A DNA stretch of 64,000 nucleotides. Source: Leptolyngbyaceae cyanobacterium HOT.MB2.61. Lineage in GTDB: Bacteria > Cyanobacteriota > Cyanobacteriia > Leptolyngbyales > Leptolyngbyaceae. The position numbers were made by a program, and so were the translations under genes. The notes below the pieces were generated by a model that saw only the letters and a list, made by a program, of their open reading frames with translations, did no database searches and had not been told where the DNA came from. Every line of letters begins with the position of its first letter. Position 1 is the first letter of the stretch. The DNA lies in contig JAIMBL010000003.1 of assembly GCA_023511615.1 (NCBI GenBank), forward strand, positions 1 to 64,000, in the 5' to 3' direction. Of the stretch, positions 17,738-26,275 are shown in pieces.

Positions 17738-19465
17738 ATGAAAACCTTTCCAACTCCCGAAGCGTTACGACGCTTTCCTTTTGGATTGGCAGATGTCGCC
17801 GTTATACTTGGCACGCTGGTTTTACTGGCGTTAGTGACTCGTATAGGGGCTGGGGCGTTGGTCAGCTTTGAACCCCCTGATATTGTGCCTGCCATTGATC
17901 TCGATCCGCGTAACTTGCCCTACTATGCGGGGCGATCGACTCTGCGAATGTTCATCGCTCTGTTTTTTTCGACGGTGTTCACGCTAGTCTATGGCTATAT
18001 TGCGGCCAATAGCCGACGGGCAGAGCGGGTGATGATTCCGCTGCTTGATATTTTGCAATCGGTTCCCGTATTGGGGTTTCTTTCAATTACCGTGACCGGA
18101 TTCATTGCGTTGTTTCCAGGCAGTTTGCTGGGATTGGAGGCAGCTTCTATTTTTGCCATCTTCACCAGCCAAGTCTGGAATATGACCTTTTCCTTCTATC
18201 AATCATTGCGGACGGTTCCTAAAGAACTGGACGAAGTTGCAAGGCTATACCACCTGTCGCGCTGGCAACGATTTACTAAGCTGGAAGTGCCTTCAGCGAC
18301 GATCGGACTCTTATGGAACGCCATGATGAGCTTTGGTGGCGGCTGGTTTTTTGTGGCGGCGAGTGAAGCCATTAGTGTCTTGAATCAGGAATATACGTTA
18401 CCGGGGATTGGTTCTTATGTCGCTGCGGCGATCGCGGCTGAAAATCTGACTGCATTAGGCTGGGCGCTGCTCACGATTGCGATCGTGATTGTATTGGTAG
18501 ATCAACTCTTTTGGCGACCCTTAATTGCCTGGTCAGACAAGTTTCGGATGGAACAGAGCGCGTCTGCTGAGGCTCCCGAATCATGGGTCTATGACTTGCT
18601 ACAAACGGCACGAATTCCGCGAATGCTGGGCAAGGCACTAACACCTATTACGGAAACTCTTAATCGCCTTCTGTCCAGACTCACCCGAACCCAAGCCACC
18701 TTTAAGGTTGATCCAGCGCAGCAACAGCAGAGCGATCGCCTCTACAACCTGATCTTGCTTGTCATTATTGGTTCTCTAGTCGCCTGGGTACTGCACTTTA
18801 TCGTGACCACCGTGGGCATTAGTGAAGTGTTCATAGCTTTTGGGTTGGGTGTTCTCACAATGCTTCGAGTTACAGTGCTCTTGCTGTTCGCCACCCTAAT
18901 CTGGACACCCATCGGAGTAGCGATCGGGTTTAATCCCAAATTGGCGCGCGCGCTTCAGCCCCTCGTCCAGTTCCTCGCCTCGTTTCCAGCCAACTTCATT
19001 TTCCCGTTTGCCACCTTGTTTTTCATTCGCACCAACATCAGCATTGAATGGGGCAGCATTTTACTCATGGCGCTGGGGGCACAGTGGTACATCCTGTTTA
19101 ACTCGATCGCAGGCGCTCAGAGCATTCCCACCGATCTGCGAGAAATGGCAGATGATATTGGTTTAAAGGGCTGGCAACGCTGGAAGAAGCTGATTATTCC
19201 CGGCATCTTCTCTGCCTGGGTGACGGGAGGCGTAACCGCCAGTGGTGGAGCCTGGAACGCTAGCATCGTCTCAGAAATTGTTTCTTGGGGATCAACGACC
19301 TTAACGGCAACGGGGTTAGGGGCCTACATCGCTGAAGCAACAACAATAGGCGACTGGCCCCGCATTACGCTGGGCATCAGCATGATGAGCTTATTCGTAG
19401 TTGGGTTGAACCGCCTATTGTGGCGACGACTCTACCAGCTTGCTGAGGCAAAATACCATCTTTGA
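17738..19465 (+). CDS. ABC transporter permease with two fused BPD transmembrane domains
   Basis: This 575-aa permease contains two binding-protein-dependent transport domains in one chain. The first is at about 65-265, with the EAA-like motif SLRTVPKELDEVARLYHLSRWQR. The second is at about 365-560, with ADDIGLKGWQRWKKLIIPG. Each has five to six membrane helices. It belongs to the NitT/TauT (nitrate/sulfonate/bicarbonate) type of system and normally pairs with an ATPase bearing an AAA-associated C-terminal domain, as found here at 21074. The ATG at 17738 has a GAGG 6-9 bases upstream. No substrate-binding protein is in the cluster. The metal-related genes between permease and ATPase suggest a metal or metal-complex substrate, which is an inference. 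Confidence 0.85.
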   Translation: MKTFPTPEALRRFPFGLADVAVILGTLVLLALVTRIGAGALVSFEPPDIVPAIDLDPRNLPYYAGRSTLRMFIALFFSTVFTLVYGYIAANSRRAERVMIPLLDILQSVPVLGFLSITVTGFIALFPGSLLGLEAASIFAIFTSQVWNMTFSFYQSLRTVPKELDEVARLYHLSRWQRFTKLEVPSATIGLLWNAMMSFGGGWFFVAASEAISVLNQEYTLPGIGSYVAAAIAAENLTALGWALLTIAIVIVLVDQLFWRPLIAWSDKFRMEQSASAEAPESWVYDLLQTARIPRMLGKALTPITETLNRLLSRLTRTQATFKVDPAQQQQSDRLYNLILLVIIGSLVAWVLHFIVTTVGISEVFIAFGLGVLTMLRVTVLLLFATLIWTPIGVAIGFNPKLARALQPLVQFLASFPANFIFPFATLFFIRTNISIEWGSILLMALGAQWYILFNSIAGAQSIPTDLREMADDIGLKGWQRWKKLIIPGIFSAWVTGGVTASGGAWNASIVSEIVSWGSTTLTATGLGAYIAEATTIGDWPRITLGISMMSLFVVGLNRLLWRRLYQLAEAKYHL

Positions 19466-19511
19466 TGGGTAGCTCAGATTATCAAGGATCTGATCATATT
19501 TGGAGATACCG

Positions 19512-20522
19512 ATGCATTTTCACAGCCTTGATTCATTTCAACATCACCACAATTTTCTGAGTCCTCCTGCACGGGCAGAGCGAAATACTAAACTCGTGCT
19601 TGGCCTTACCTTTGTCACCATGATTGTGGAGGTGGCTGCCGGTTTTGCGCTAGGGTCGCTGGCTTTGCTGGCGGACGGTTGGCATATGGCGACTCACGTG
19701 GCCGCCTTTGGAATTACGATATTTGCCTATCGATATGCGCGTCAGCAGGCGCACAATCCAAGATATACCTACGGGACTGGCAAGGTCAGCGTATTGGGGG
19801 GATTTACCAGTGCAGTTGCTCTGGCGGTAGTGGCTCTGATCATGGCATTAGAGTCAGTTCTCCGTTTGATGCAGCCTTACATGATTCAGTTTAACGAGGC
19901 GATCGCCATTGCGGTCTTAGGTCTGAGCATCAACGTGCTGAGTGCTGTGTTATTACAAGGCTCCGCCAGGCATCACCACCACGGAGAAACCCATCATCAC
20001 CCTCCTGACAGTCATCACCACCATCACCACTCCCATGCCGAAACGCCCAGCGATCACAACCTCAAGGCAGCTTACTTCCATGTTCTCGCCGATGCCTTGA
20101 CCTCGGTTTTGGCGATCGTGGCGCTGGCCGTCGGAAAATTTTTGGGCTGGGTTTGGTTAGATGCCGTGATGGGATTGGTGGGAGCCGTTGTCATTAGTCT
20201 ATGGGCCTATGGCTTGGTGCGAGAAACAGGCATCATCTTATTAGATGGCTCTGCTGACACTCAGATAAAACGAGATATTCTCAACCTAATCGAGGCCGAT
20301 GCTGACAATCGAGTTACAGACTTGCATGTATGGTGCTTGGGACCCAATCATCTAGCTGCCACCATTGCCTTGGTTACACACTATCCTCAATCCCCGGATC
20401 ACTACAAAAAGCTTTTAACTGCCCTGAATCTGTCCCACGTGGTAGTTGAGGTTAATCCTTGTCGTGGTGAACCTTGTCTAGCTCTAGCGGAATCTGGATT
20501 CTCAGCCGCCGCTAGACAATAG
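19512..20522 (+). CDS. dmeF: Cation diffusion facilitator, DmeF-like Co/Ni efflux transporter
   Basis: This CDF-family antiporter exports divalent metal ions from the cytoplasm in exchange for protons. The 336-aa protein has six membrane helices, with ligand residues in helix 2 (LLADGWHMATH) and helix 5 (HVLADALTS, the HxxxD motif). A long cytoplasmic His-rich loop (about residues 152-178, with runs of HHHH) separates helices 4 and 5. The N-terminal HFHSLDSFQHHHNFL motif and the C-terminal NPCRGEPC fit the DmeF (Co/Ni) subgroup. I choose the ATG at 19512, which has GGAG at 19502-19505; the in-frame TTG at 19500 lacks one. It sits between the permease and the ATPase of an ABC system and before a metallochaperone gene. 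Confidence 0.82.
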   Translation: MHFHSLDSFQHHHNFLSPPARAERNTKLVLGLTFVTMIVEVAAGFALGSLALLADGWHMATHVAAFGITIFAYRYARQQAHNPRYTYGTGKVSVLGGFTSAVALAVVALIMALESVLRLMQPYMIQFNEAIAIAVLGLSINVLSAVLLQGSARHHHHGETHHHPPDSHHHHHHSHAETPSDHNLKAAYFHVLADALTSVLAIVALAVGKFLGWVWLDAVMGLVGAVVISLWAYGLVRETGIILLDGSADTQIKRDILNLIEADADNRVTDLHVWCLGPNHLAATIALVTHYPQSPDHYKKLLTALNLSHVVVEVNPCRGEPCLALAESGFSAAARQ

Positions 20523-20599
20523 GGTTACTGATTGGCCAATTCAACTTCATGGTACTGTCTACCAGGTATGGCATACAGTTCTACAGGAAAGAAGCGATC

Positions 20600-21057
20600 A
20601 TGCATCGTTGTTGCTCCGAAATGGAATTGGGCGATCGCCCTGATCCGTTCCGATGTCCCCATAACCATCGCCAGGGAAAACTGGTCAAGCTTATCACGCT
20701 CAAAAGTCTTCTCTTGCCGACAGCCCTTGAGCAGCTTAATCCCCAAACTTCCTACCGTTTTTGTGAAAGTTCTAGCTGTCCAGTTGTATATTTTTCAGCG
20801 GAGGGACAAACGTTTACCACTGAAGATATTAAAGTGCCTGTCTTTCAAAAAAACGAGGGGGATAATGTTCCGTTTGTTACTGTTTTGGCTGGACACGCAA
20901 ACGAATTCAAGAGGCTCTTAGCAATCCAGATCGGTCAGTGAAAGTCGCGATCGCAACTCATCTCAAAGCAGGGCGGTGCGGTTGCGAGGTGAACAATCCT
21001 CAGGGCATCTGTTGCATGAGAAATATCAGCCATTATCTAGAATCACTCACCCATTAA
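20600..21057 (+). pseudogene. CopZ-type Fe-S/Zn metallochaperone gene broken by a one-base frameshift
   Basis: The frame from the ATG at 20600 (AGGAAAG at 20585-20591) encodes MHRCCSEME, then GKLVKLITLKSLLLPTALEQL, NPQTSYRFCESSSCPVVYFS and DIKVPVFQKNEGDNVP. That is the N-terminal zinc/[2Fe-2S] domain of CopZ-like 'putative iron-sulfur cluster-binding metallochaperones'. At about 20870 it leaves the family sequence. The next frame continues it exactly: VCYCFGWTRKRIQEAL, then HLKAGRCGCEVNNPQGICCM, to a TAA at 21055-21057. A missing base between 20866 and 20872 explains this; the second frame has a stop at 20863-20865, so the shift cannot lie further upstream. All expected Cys residues are present in the joined product (about 152 aa). 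It may be a real mutation or a sequencing error. Confidence 0.82.
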
Positions 21058-21073
21058 TCGGGAGATATTTTTG

Positions 21074-22441
21074 ATGACTACAGTCGTTACCCCAGACATT
21101 TTGATCGCCGTAGAAAATGTTTCTAAGCGATTTCCCCTGCCGGATGGGAAAGGAGAATTTACGGTGCTCAATGGCGTGAGTTTATCCGTGAATTCCGGTG
21201 AAGTGGTTGCCCTGTTAGGACGCAGTGGTAGCGGCAAAAGTACCCTCTTACGAATTATGGCGGGTTTGATTCCGCCAAGCGAGGGCAAAGTCTTCAGTAA
21301 CGGGAAGCCCCTGCGAGGTGCGAATAACGATGTTGCTATGGTCTTCCAGAGTTTTGCCCTATTGCCCTGGTTAACGGTTCAGGAGAATGTGGAATTGGGC
21401 TTAGAAGCGCGGGGAGTTAAACGAGAAGAACGCCGCCAGCGTGCCTTAAAAGCAATTGACATCGTGGGTCTAGATGGGTTTGAGAGTGCCTATCCCAAAG
21501 AGCTTTCAGGTGGCATGAAACAACGAGTCGGCTTTGCACGGGCGTTTGTGTTAGAACCCCAGGTTCTATTTATGGACGAACCGTTTAGTGCCCTCGATGT
21601 GCTGACCTCGGAAAACCTGCGGGGTGAAATTGACGATCTGTGGAATGCGAATAGTTTTCCGTCGAAAAGTATTTTGATCGTCACCCACAACATCGAAGAA
21701 GCGGTATTTCTAGCCGATCGCGTTGTCATTTTAGGTTCCAATCCTGGTCGCATCCGAGGAGAAGTCGTGATTGACTTGCCCCGTCCCCACGATCGCGCCC
21801 ATCCCCGCTTTGCCTCATTGGTAGACTACATCTATACCGTCATGACCAATCCCGAAATTGAGGTGACCGGCGAGGTAGCGGTTAAGACAGGTACAGCCGC
21901 AGCTCCAGCCATGACCTCTCCCTATGCCACAGCGTTGCCCCATGTGCGGGTTGGGGGAATTAGCGGATTGTTAGAACTCATCGTGGATCAACCCGAAGGC
22001 ACCGATGATATTCCTCGCCTCGCTGAACGACTTCAGCTTGCCGTAGACGATCTTTTACCAATTCTGGATGCGGCTGTCCTGCTAGGGTTTGCTACAGTTT
22101 CTCAGGGGGATGTGCAGCTAACGGATATCGGACGAGACTTTGCCACAACAACAATCCTTCGGAGTAAGGATCTGTTTCGGCAGCAAGCGCTTACCCACAT
22201 TCCCGTTTTGAACAGTATTGTCCAAACTCTGCGAGAAAAGCGTAGTGGCTCTATGCGGGCAGATTTCTTTTTAGACCTCTGGGACGAGCATTTCCCCCAC
22301 GAAGAAGCCGAGCGCCAGTTTGCAACGGCGGTAGATTGGGGGCGTTATGCCGAGTTGTTCGAGTATGATGCCAGTGAGGCTCGGCTTTACCTCCCTGAAG
22401 TTCGCTCAGATTTAGAGACTGCTATTCCACCTGAACAGTAG
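21074..22441 (+). CDS. ABC transporter ATPase with C-terminal AAA-associated domain
   Basis: This 455-aa ATPase of the nitrate/sulfonate/bicarbonate type has Walker A (GRSGSGKST, about residue 50), the Q-loop (MVFQSFALLPWLTV), the signature [15 protein letters not shown], Walker B (VLFMDEPFSALD) and the H-loop (VTHN). Residues about 290-445 form the AAA-associated C-terminal domain (GLLELIVDQPEGTDDIPRLA; DLLPILDAAVLLGFATV; LWDEHFPHEEAERQF), which is usual in partners of fused double permeases like the one at 17738. I start at the ATG at 21074, with GGGAG at 21060-21064 upstream, rather than the TTG at 21071. It follows the broken metallochaperone by 16 bp. The stop codon lies in the first copy of a 36-bp direct repeat. 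Confidence 0.86.
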   Translation: MTTVVTPDILIAVENVSKRFPLPDGKGEFTVLNGVSLSVNSGEVVALLGRSGSGKSTLLRIMAGLIPPSEGKVFSNGKPLRGANNDVAMVFQSFALLPWLTVQENVELGLEARGVKREERRQRALKAIDIVGLDGFESAYPKELSGGMKQRVGFARAFVLEPQVLFMDEPFSALDVLTSENLRGEIDDLWNANSFPSKSILIVTHNIEEAVFLADRVVILGSNPGRIRGEVVIDLPRPHDRAHPRFASLVDYIYTVMTNPEIEVTGEVAVKTGTAAAPAMTSPYATALPHVRVGGISGLLELIVDQPEGTDDIPRLAERLQLAVDDLLPILDAAVLLGFATVSQGDVQLTDIGRDFATTTILRSKDLFRQQALTHIPVLNSIVQTLREKRSGSMRADFFLDLWDEHFPHEEAERQFATAVDWGRYAELFEYDASEARLYLPEVRSDLETAIPPEQ

Positions 22442-22547
22442 CAAAGATGGCTAACACTGCGTGGCAAGAGCGACCTCTTTGAGCACTTTGAGCCGATTTT
22501 GATAACCCTGGTAGCAAAGATGGCTAACACTGCGTGGCAAGAGCGAC
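22439..22547. repeat. Two perfect copies of a 36-bp direct repeat
   Basis: Positions 22439-22474 and 22512-22547 are identical over 36 bp (TAGCAAAGATGGCTAACACT onward). The first copy includes the stop codon of the ATPase gene. Each contains an ATG opening a short frame beginning MANTAWQER that soon ends (11 and 26 codons). The two copies are 73 bp apart. No protein family is recognised in either frame. Confidence 0.8.
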
Positions 22548-22814
22548 TGGCTCTAGGAGATTGCCGTTGCCCTGTTTCAGCAAGAATGGATCTCCCTTAG
22601 CCTGCATTATTCATGAGGGGTAGCGCAAGCTGGAGAAGGAAGCCCAAACTGGGCAAATAAGAGTTCAGTATGAACTCAACCATGAACTACATCCTGAAAA
22701 GATGAAAAAGAATGATCGCAAAGGGTGAAAAGAGTCGCAAAACGCGCTCAATAGACCCACTACTCCTACAACAAGGCTCAAATTAGCCCCAGGACAGCTC
22801 CTTTGAGAAGACTA

Positions 22815-23178
22815 AGGGTTGCCTAATTTGACGGAATTCTTGAGCAAACGGACAACAAGCGGCTAACTCGACGAACACTTGCTGTATAGACACGCTCACC
22901 CTGGCGGCACATTTGATGAGCATCGCTTTGATGATCATCGCTTGCAGACGGGGGACTTGAGCGGAGGCAAATGGGGTTCCTTGGGAGGCTTGCCTTCATC
23001 ACCAATCGCTCCGGTGCCGCCCAAGAGGCAGCCACATAGCCAGGATTATCTTTGAGTTCTACTATCGTCCCCGGTAGATACTCAAACATTTCATCCCAAT
23101 CAATCGCCAACTCAGTTTATTACGCTCAACCCGTAGAATACCTGAATTGCCTGCTTGCCTGTACCAGACTTGTCTGAA
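22815..23178 (-). other. Decayed region, possible transposase C-terminal relic; no intact gene
   Basis: The frame at 22823-23110 begins plausibly (AIDWDEMFEYLPGTIVELKD, then NPGYVAASWA) but turns into Ser/Arg-rich text and matches no family I know. In a neighbouring minus-strand frame, about 22815-22950 encodes MIIKAMLIKCAARVSVSIQQ followed by VFVELAACCPFAQEFRQI. That looks like the tail of some cyanobacterial transposases, which end in a basic helix and a SxPxxxxFR motif. I treat the stretch as relic DNA. From 22548 to 22814 nothing is recognised. Confidence 0.3.
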
Positions 23179-23424
23179 TCAACAATAGAACTGGTTGCGA
23201 TCAAGCACTACTTCGCCGTGGCCTGGCACCCAGGCAACCCAGGTCTCTGGAGATTCCTGGCAGAGCAACTTCGCTTCATCAAAGGCATAGTCGCTGGGAG
23301 GTTGGATCAATTTCACCCAGATATCTCGGTTGTAGGTAATGTGGCACACAGGGTTCCAACCATCAGCAACCGCCCGCTCTAGTGGGAATGCTGGGGCATA
23401 ATCTAAAGCTGTTTGAAGGGACAT
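23179..23424 (-). CDS. Conserved cyanobacterial small hypothetical protein
   Basis: This is an 81-aa product from the ATG at 23424 (MSLQTALDYAPAFPLERAVA). It contains VCHITYNRDIWVKLIQPPSD, then EAKLLCQESPETWVAWVPGH and GEVVLDRNQFYC. I recall similar short acidic, Trp-rich proteins as hypotheticals in other filamentous cyanobacteria, but no function is known. No signal peptide or membrane helix is visible. It sits in an otherwise decayed region and has no operon partner. Coding character is supported by its balanced composition and the recalled conservation, not by any known domain. Confidence 0.5.
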   Translation of the reverse strand: MSLQTALDYAPAFPLERAVADGWNPVCHITYNRDIWVKLIQPPSDYAFDEAKLLCQESPETWVAWVPGHGEVVLDRNQFYC

Positions 23425-23993
23425 AGGCTTTCTCCGGCTCAAAGTCACCAAACCCACTGAGTTACTTTTTCTCAGTGCAGTCAAGGAGAAGCAACTCAAA
23501 CGATTTCTGTATCTATCTTTACAGAATCGGGGCAATGCCTGCGAAATAGCTCAGAATAAATTAACAAATCCTGACATAGTTGATAATCAACGCTTATAGG
23601 TAACACGTATGCTATTCAACCTTTTGGTCATTCTGCATCCTCTGGAAGCCACGGTTTGAACGGGTGGGCTTTGCAGTTACGGTGCTCCCTCAAGCCTTAA
23701 GAAACCGCAACCCCGATCGCATCCATCAATTCGAGTCTCACTTCGAGGACTTTGGGTTAGCTTCAAGGGAGTAGACTACCGCCGTCAAGGCTATACAAAA
23801 TAAGGGGGTAGACCTAACAAGGGAGTGATGAGCGGCGCCAGCCGCCATCATGGACGACTCAAAATCATTACGATTTAGGCACTACCAATAAGGGTTGTGG
23901 CTTTTGATCAATTATCTACTTCAAGTCGTAGGGTTGAACAAGGTCATGGCTGATACTGCGGCGTTTAATCATGCCTCGATCGCTTGATTGCGA

Positions 23994-24110
23994 TCGCTCG
24001 GTTTCCAGCGAGAGGGCTGTCTGCGGCAGCATCAACTTCTCGATGGAGTGCTCTATGACCAACTCCTTTTCAGTGCGTTAGCCGAGGAATGGCGAGGCAA
24101 AGGATCATGA
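23994..24110 (+). pseudogene. C-terminal relic of a GNAT (RimJ/RimL-type) acetyltransferase
   Basis: The plus-strand frame encodes LGFQREGCLRQHQLLDGVLY and then DQLLFSALAEEWRGKGS before a TGA at 24108-24110. This is the terminal strand-helix-strand of RimJ/RimL-like N-acetyltransferases, which typically read (Y)EKLGFxREGxLRQHxxxDGxYYDxxLYSxLxxEW. The preceding acetyl-CoA-binding motif (RxxGxG/A) is absent, and an in-frame TGA lies at 23985-23987. It is a fragment. The rest of 23425-24325 contains nothing else I recognise. Confidence 0.6.
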
Positions 24111-24325
24111 ACACTGGCTGTAATCGACTGAGAGGGCAAATAAGTCGAACGTTGCTGATGAATGTGCTCAGTATTTTTGATAGGAGCGAGCATGGGAAGA
24201 TTAGAACTAAATGCTGAACTTGTTTCAGGCTGAAGCATAGTCCAGGTTGAAATTTCCTACGTGATTAATGCATTTAGATCATGTGATTTTTGCATCAACT
24301 GTGTCCTGAATCTCCAGATTTTTGC

Positions 24326-24447
24326 GGTTCTCCCGGCTTGCTGGTAAAAGGGTAGCTTACGCTACTCTTTCATCTCAAACAAAATCCCTGAAATATTGAT
24401 TTTGTTTTGGTGACAAGCATCGCTTACACCAAACTTTCAGGAGAGCC
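24326..24447 (+). repeat. MITE-like multi-hairpin element, copy 2
   Basis: The element starts GGTTCTCCCGGCTTGC and ends TTTCAGGAGAGCC. Internal stems are AAAGGGTAGC/GCTACTCTTT, AAACAAAATC/GATTTTGTTT and a weaker third stem around GGTGACAAGC. It is collinear over its full length with 60860-60982 and with the reverse complement of 13546-13668. It lies about 240 bp upstream of the truncated YwiC-like gene. Confidence 0.85.
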
Positions 24448-24488
24448 ATTTTTGCCAGCCTGAAGATAGTTCCAGAGCGGTGAACAGT

Positions 24489-24614
24489 ATGGATGATCAA
24501 ACACAGAAAACTATTGCAATCCAGAAGGCTGAACCTTTAGGTGGCACAATTGCCTCGGACAATTTTGAGCGTTGGGCAAAGGCTGTAAGCCAGCAAATGC
24601 TGGATTGTCTATAA
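24489..24614 (+). CDS. Putative 41-residue ORF, doubtful
   Basis: From an ATG at 24489 a short frame encodes MDDQTQKTIAIQKAEPLGGT and then IASDNFERWAKAVSQQMLDC-L. It has the composition of a soluble helical peptide and ends cleanly at a TAA, about 70 bp before the YwiC-like gene. There is no clear Shine-Dalgarno, and I recognise no family with confidence. It may be a small conserved protein or the remnant of a larger gene. Confidence 0.3.
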   Translation: MDDQTQKTIAIQKAEPLGGTIASDNFERWAKAVSQQMLDCL

Positions 24615-24685
24615 AAACGAACCAGGCAATAGCAGGGCATTTTGAACAGCTCAAGCCACTAATCGCACAGGTTATCATTTAGCTT

Positions 24686-25147
24686 ATGGCAACTTCTCAA
24701 CCCAACCTCGCACAACCTGCTGCTGCCCAGCCTGCAACTGCTGTTTCCCGTGCCCCAGCCTGGTATCACCCGATATTCTCCCCAAGGCATGGGGTTTATG
24801 TCATGTTATTCGTATCCTTCCTGACGGGAGTTGCTTCCGCCCAACAATGCACTTGGGCAACGACACTAACATTTATCTGTGCCCTTGCAGGCTTTCAAGT
24901 TGAGCATCCCTTGACGCTCCAGATTAAGCAGCACCGCGGTTGGAAGCCTCGATTTCTAGTGTGGGGTAGTCTTTATTTTGGCATCGCTTTGGGCATTGTG
25001 GTTTACCTATATCTGCAAACACCCCTGTTACTTTGGTTGTATTGGGGGGCGATCGCGGCGGTTGTCATCGATGCGATTTCAGTCTTCTATCGGCAACAAA
25101 AATCCTTTGCCTCAGCAAAGCGTAGCCCATGGGAGTCCAGATATTAA
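24686..25147 (+). CDS. Truncated YwiC-like membrane protein
   Basis: This 153-aa membrane protein opens with an Ala/Pro/Gln-rich leader and then the YwiC-family core: SPRHGVYVMLFVSFLTGVAS, then GFQVEHPLTLQIKQ, WKPRFLVWGSLYFGIAL and LLLWLYWGAIAAVVIDAIS. That gives about four membrane helices. Cyanobacterial YwiC-like proteins are usually around 250 aa and continue after the VFYRQQKS motif with several more helices. Here the family sequence stops at about residue 141, and an unrelated tail (FASAKRSPWESRY) leads to the stop. It is probably a 3'-truncated, non-functional gene. The family's function is unknown. Confidence 0.6.
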   Translation: MATSQPNLAQPAAAQPATAVSRAPAWYHPIFSPRHGVYVMLFVSFLTGVASAQQCTWATTLTFICALAGFQVEHPLTLQIKQHRGWKPRFLVWGSLYFGIALGIVVYLYLQTPLLLWLYWGAIAAVVIDAISVFYRQQKSFASAKRSPWESRY

Positions 25148-25165
25148 TACGCTTTGAGGAAAATA

Positions 25166-26269
25166 ATGGTCAGTCGGATTCTGGTATTGGGTGGGAGGGG
25201 ACGAATTGGTCGGGGTGTGGTTACTGATCTTTTGGCCCACAGCCAAGCACACATCACAATTACCGGAAGAACCGATATAGCTACTGGTGATCTGAAGGGC
25301 TATCCTACAGAGCGGGTGCAGTTTCAGATGCTTGACCTGGCAGATCAGGCGAGAGTGGAGGTAGCGATCGCCGCCAGTGATTTAGTCATCCACTGCGCTG
25401 GACCTTTTCGCTATCGAGATGCGTCTGTTCTAAAGGCTTGCATTGAGCATGGTACCCATTACATCGATGTGAGCGATGATCGCAACTTCACCCGCACAGT
25501 TTTGAGTTACCGGAGTGAGGCTCAGGCAGCAGGAATTACTGCTGTAATTAACACGGGCGTTTTTCCTGGAATTTCCAATAGCATGGCTCGCCAGGGGGTT
25601 GAACTGCTAGAAGTACCAGAAGAAATTCATTTGAGCTATGCAGTAGCAGGATCTGGAGGGGCTGGAGAAGCTGTCATGCAGACCACGTTCCTAACCCTCC
25701 AGCATCCATTTAAGGTCTGGCTACAGGGCCAGTGGCAGGAGGTTAAACCCTATACCGGACGAGAAATTGTTGAATTTCCCCAACCCTTTGGTCGCACGGG
25801 TGTTTACTGGTTTGATATGCCAGAGTCCTTCACGCTGGCAGAGAACTTTCCTGTGCAAACCGTTATCGTTAAGTTTGGAACCGTTCCCGACCTCTACAAT
25901 CACCTCACCTGGATGGTTGCCAACTGGTTTCCGGGAACCGTCATCCGGCACCCTAAAGCCGTTCAAATTCTGTCACGGGTGAGTCAGATGATGACCCAGG
26001 TGAGCGATCGCTTCAGCGGGACGGGAGTTGCCATGCAGGCAGAAGTCAAAGGCCAAAAAGATGGGAAATCTGCCTGCTATCGTGCTACCTTTACCCATCC
26101 CGATGCCGCAACAGCAACGGGTTTAGGTGCAGGCACTATCGCCCAGTCTATTCTTGCCGGAGATTTGAACCAGCCAGGAGTTTGGACCGTTGAACAGGCT
26201 TTCCCAACCCATCTATTTCAGCAAGCTATGCAAATTCGGCAAATCACAATCCAACAGGAGTGGCGGTGA
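25166..26269 (+). CDS. Saccharopine dehydrogenase-like NAD(P)-binding oxidoreductase
   Basis: This 367-aa protein has an N-terminal Rossmann fold (RILVLGGRGRIGRGVVTDLL) and the layout of the saccharopine dehydrogenase/reductase superfamily. Further segments are VIHCAGPFRYRDASVLKACI, GTHYIDVSDD and GVFPGISNSMARQGVE. These proteins reduce or oxidise varied substrates; lysine metabolism is not implied, and the real substrate is unknown. I start at the ATG at 25166, preceded by GAGGAAA at 25156-25162; the TTG at 25154 is in frame but lies within that ribosome binding site. It follows the truncated YwiC gene by 18 bp and might share its promoter. Confidence 0.72.
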   Translation: MVSRILVLGGRGRIGRGVVTDLLAHSQAHITITGRTDIATGDLKGYPTERVQFQMLDLADQARVEVAIAASDLVIHCAGPFRYRDASVLKACIEHGTHYIDVSDDRNFTRTVLSYRSEAQAAGITAVINTGVFPGISNSMARQGVELLEVPEEIHLSYAVAGSGGAGEAVMQTTFLTLQHPFKVWLQGQWQEVKPYTGREIVEFPQPFGRTGVYWFDMPESFTLAENFPVQTVIVKFGTVPDLYNHLTWMVANWFPGTVIRHPKAVQILSRVSQMMTQVSDRFSGTGVAMQAEVKGQKDGKSACYRATFTHPDAATATGLGAGTIAQSILAGDLNQPGVWTVEQAFPTHLFQQAMQIRQITIQQEWR

Positions 26270-26275
26270 TTAGTA

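Noticed and set aside
20525-20746. Minus-strand frame opposite the metallochaperone
   Set aside because: The plus-strand frame carries recognisable Cys motifs; the minus frame is its shadow.
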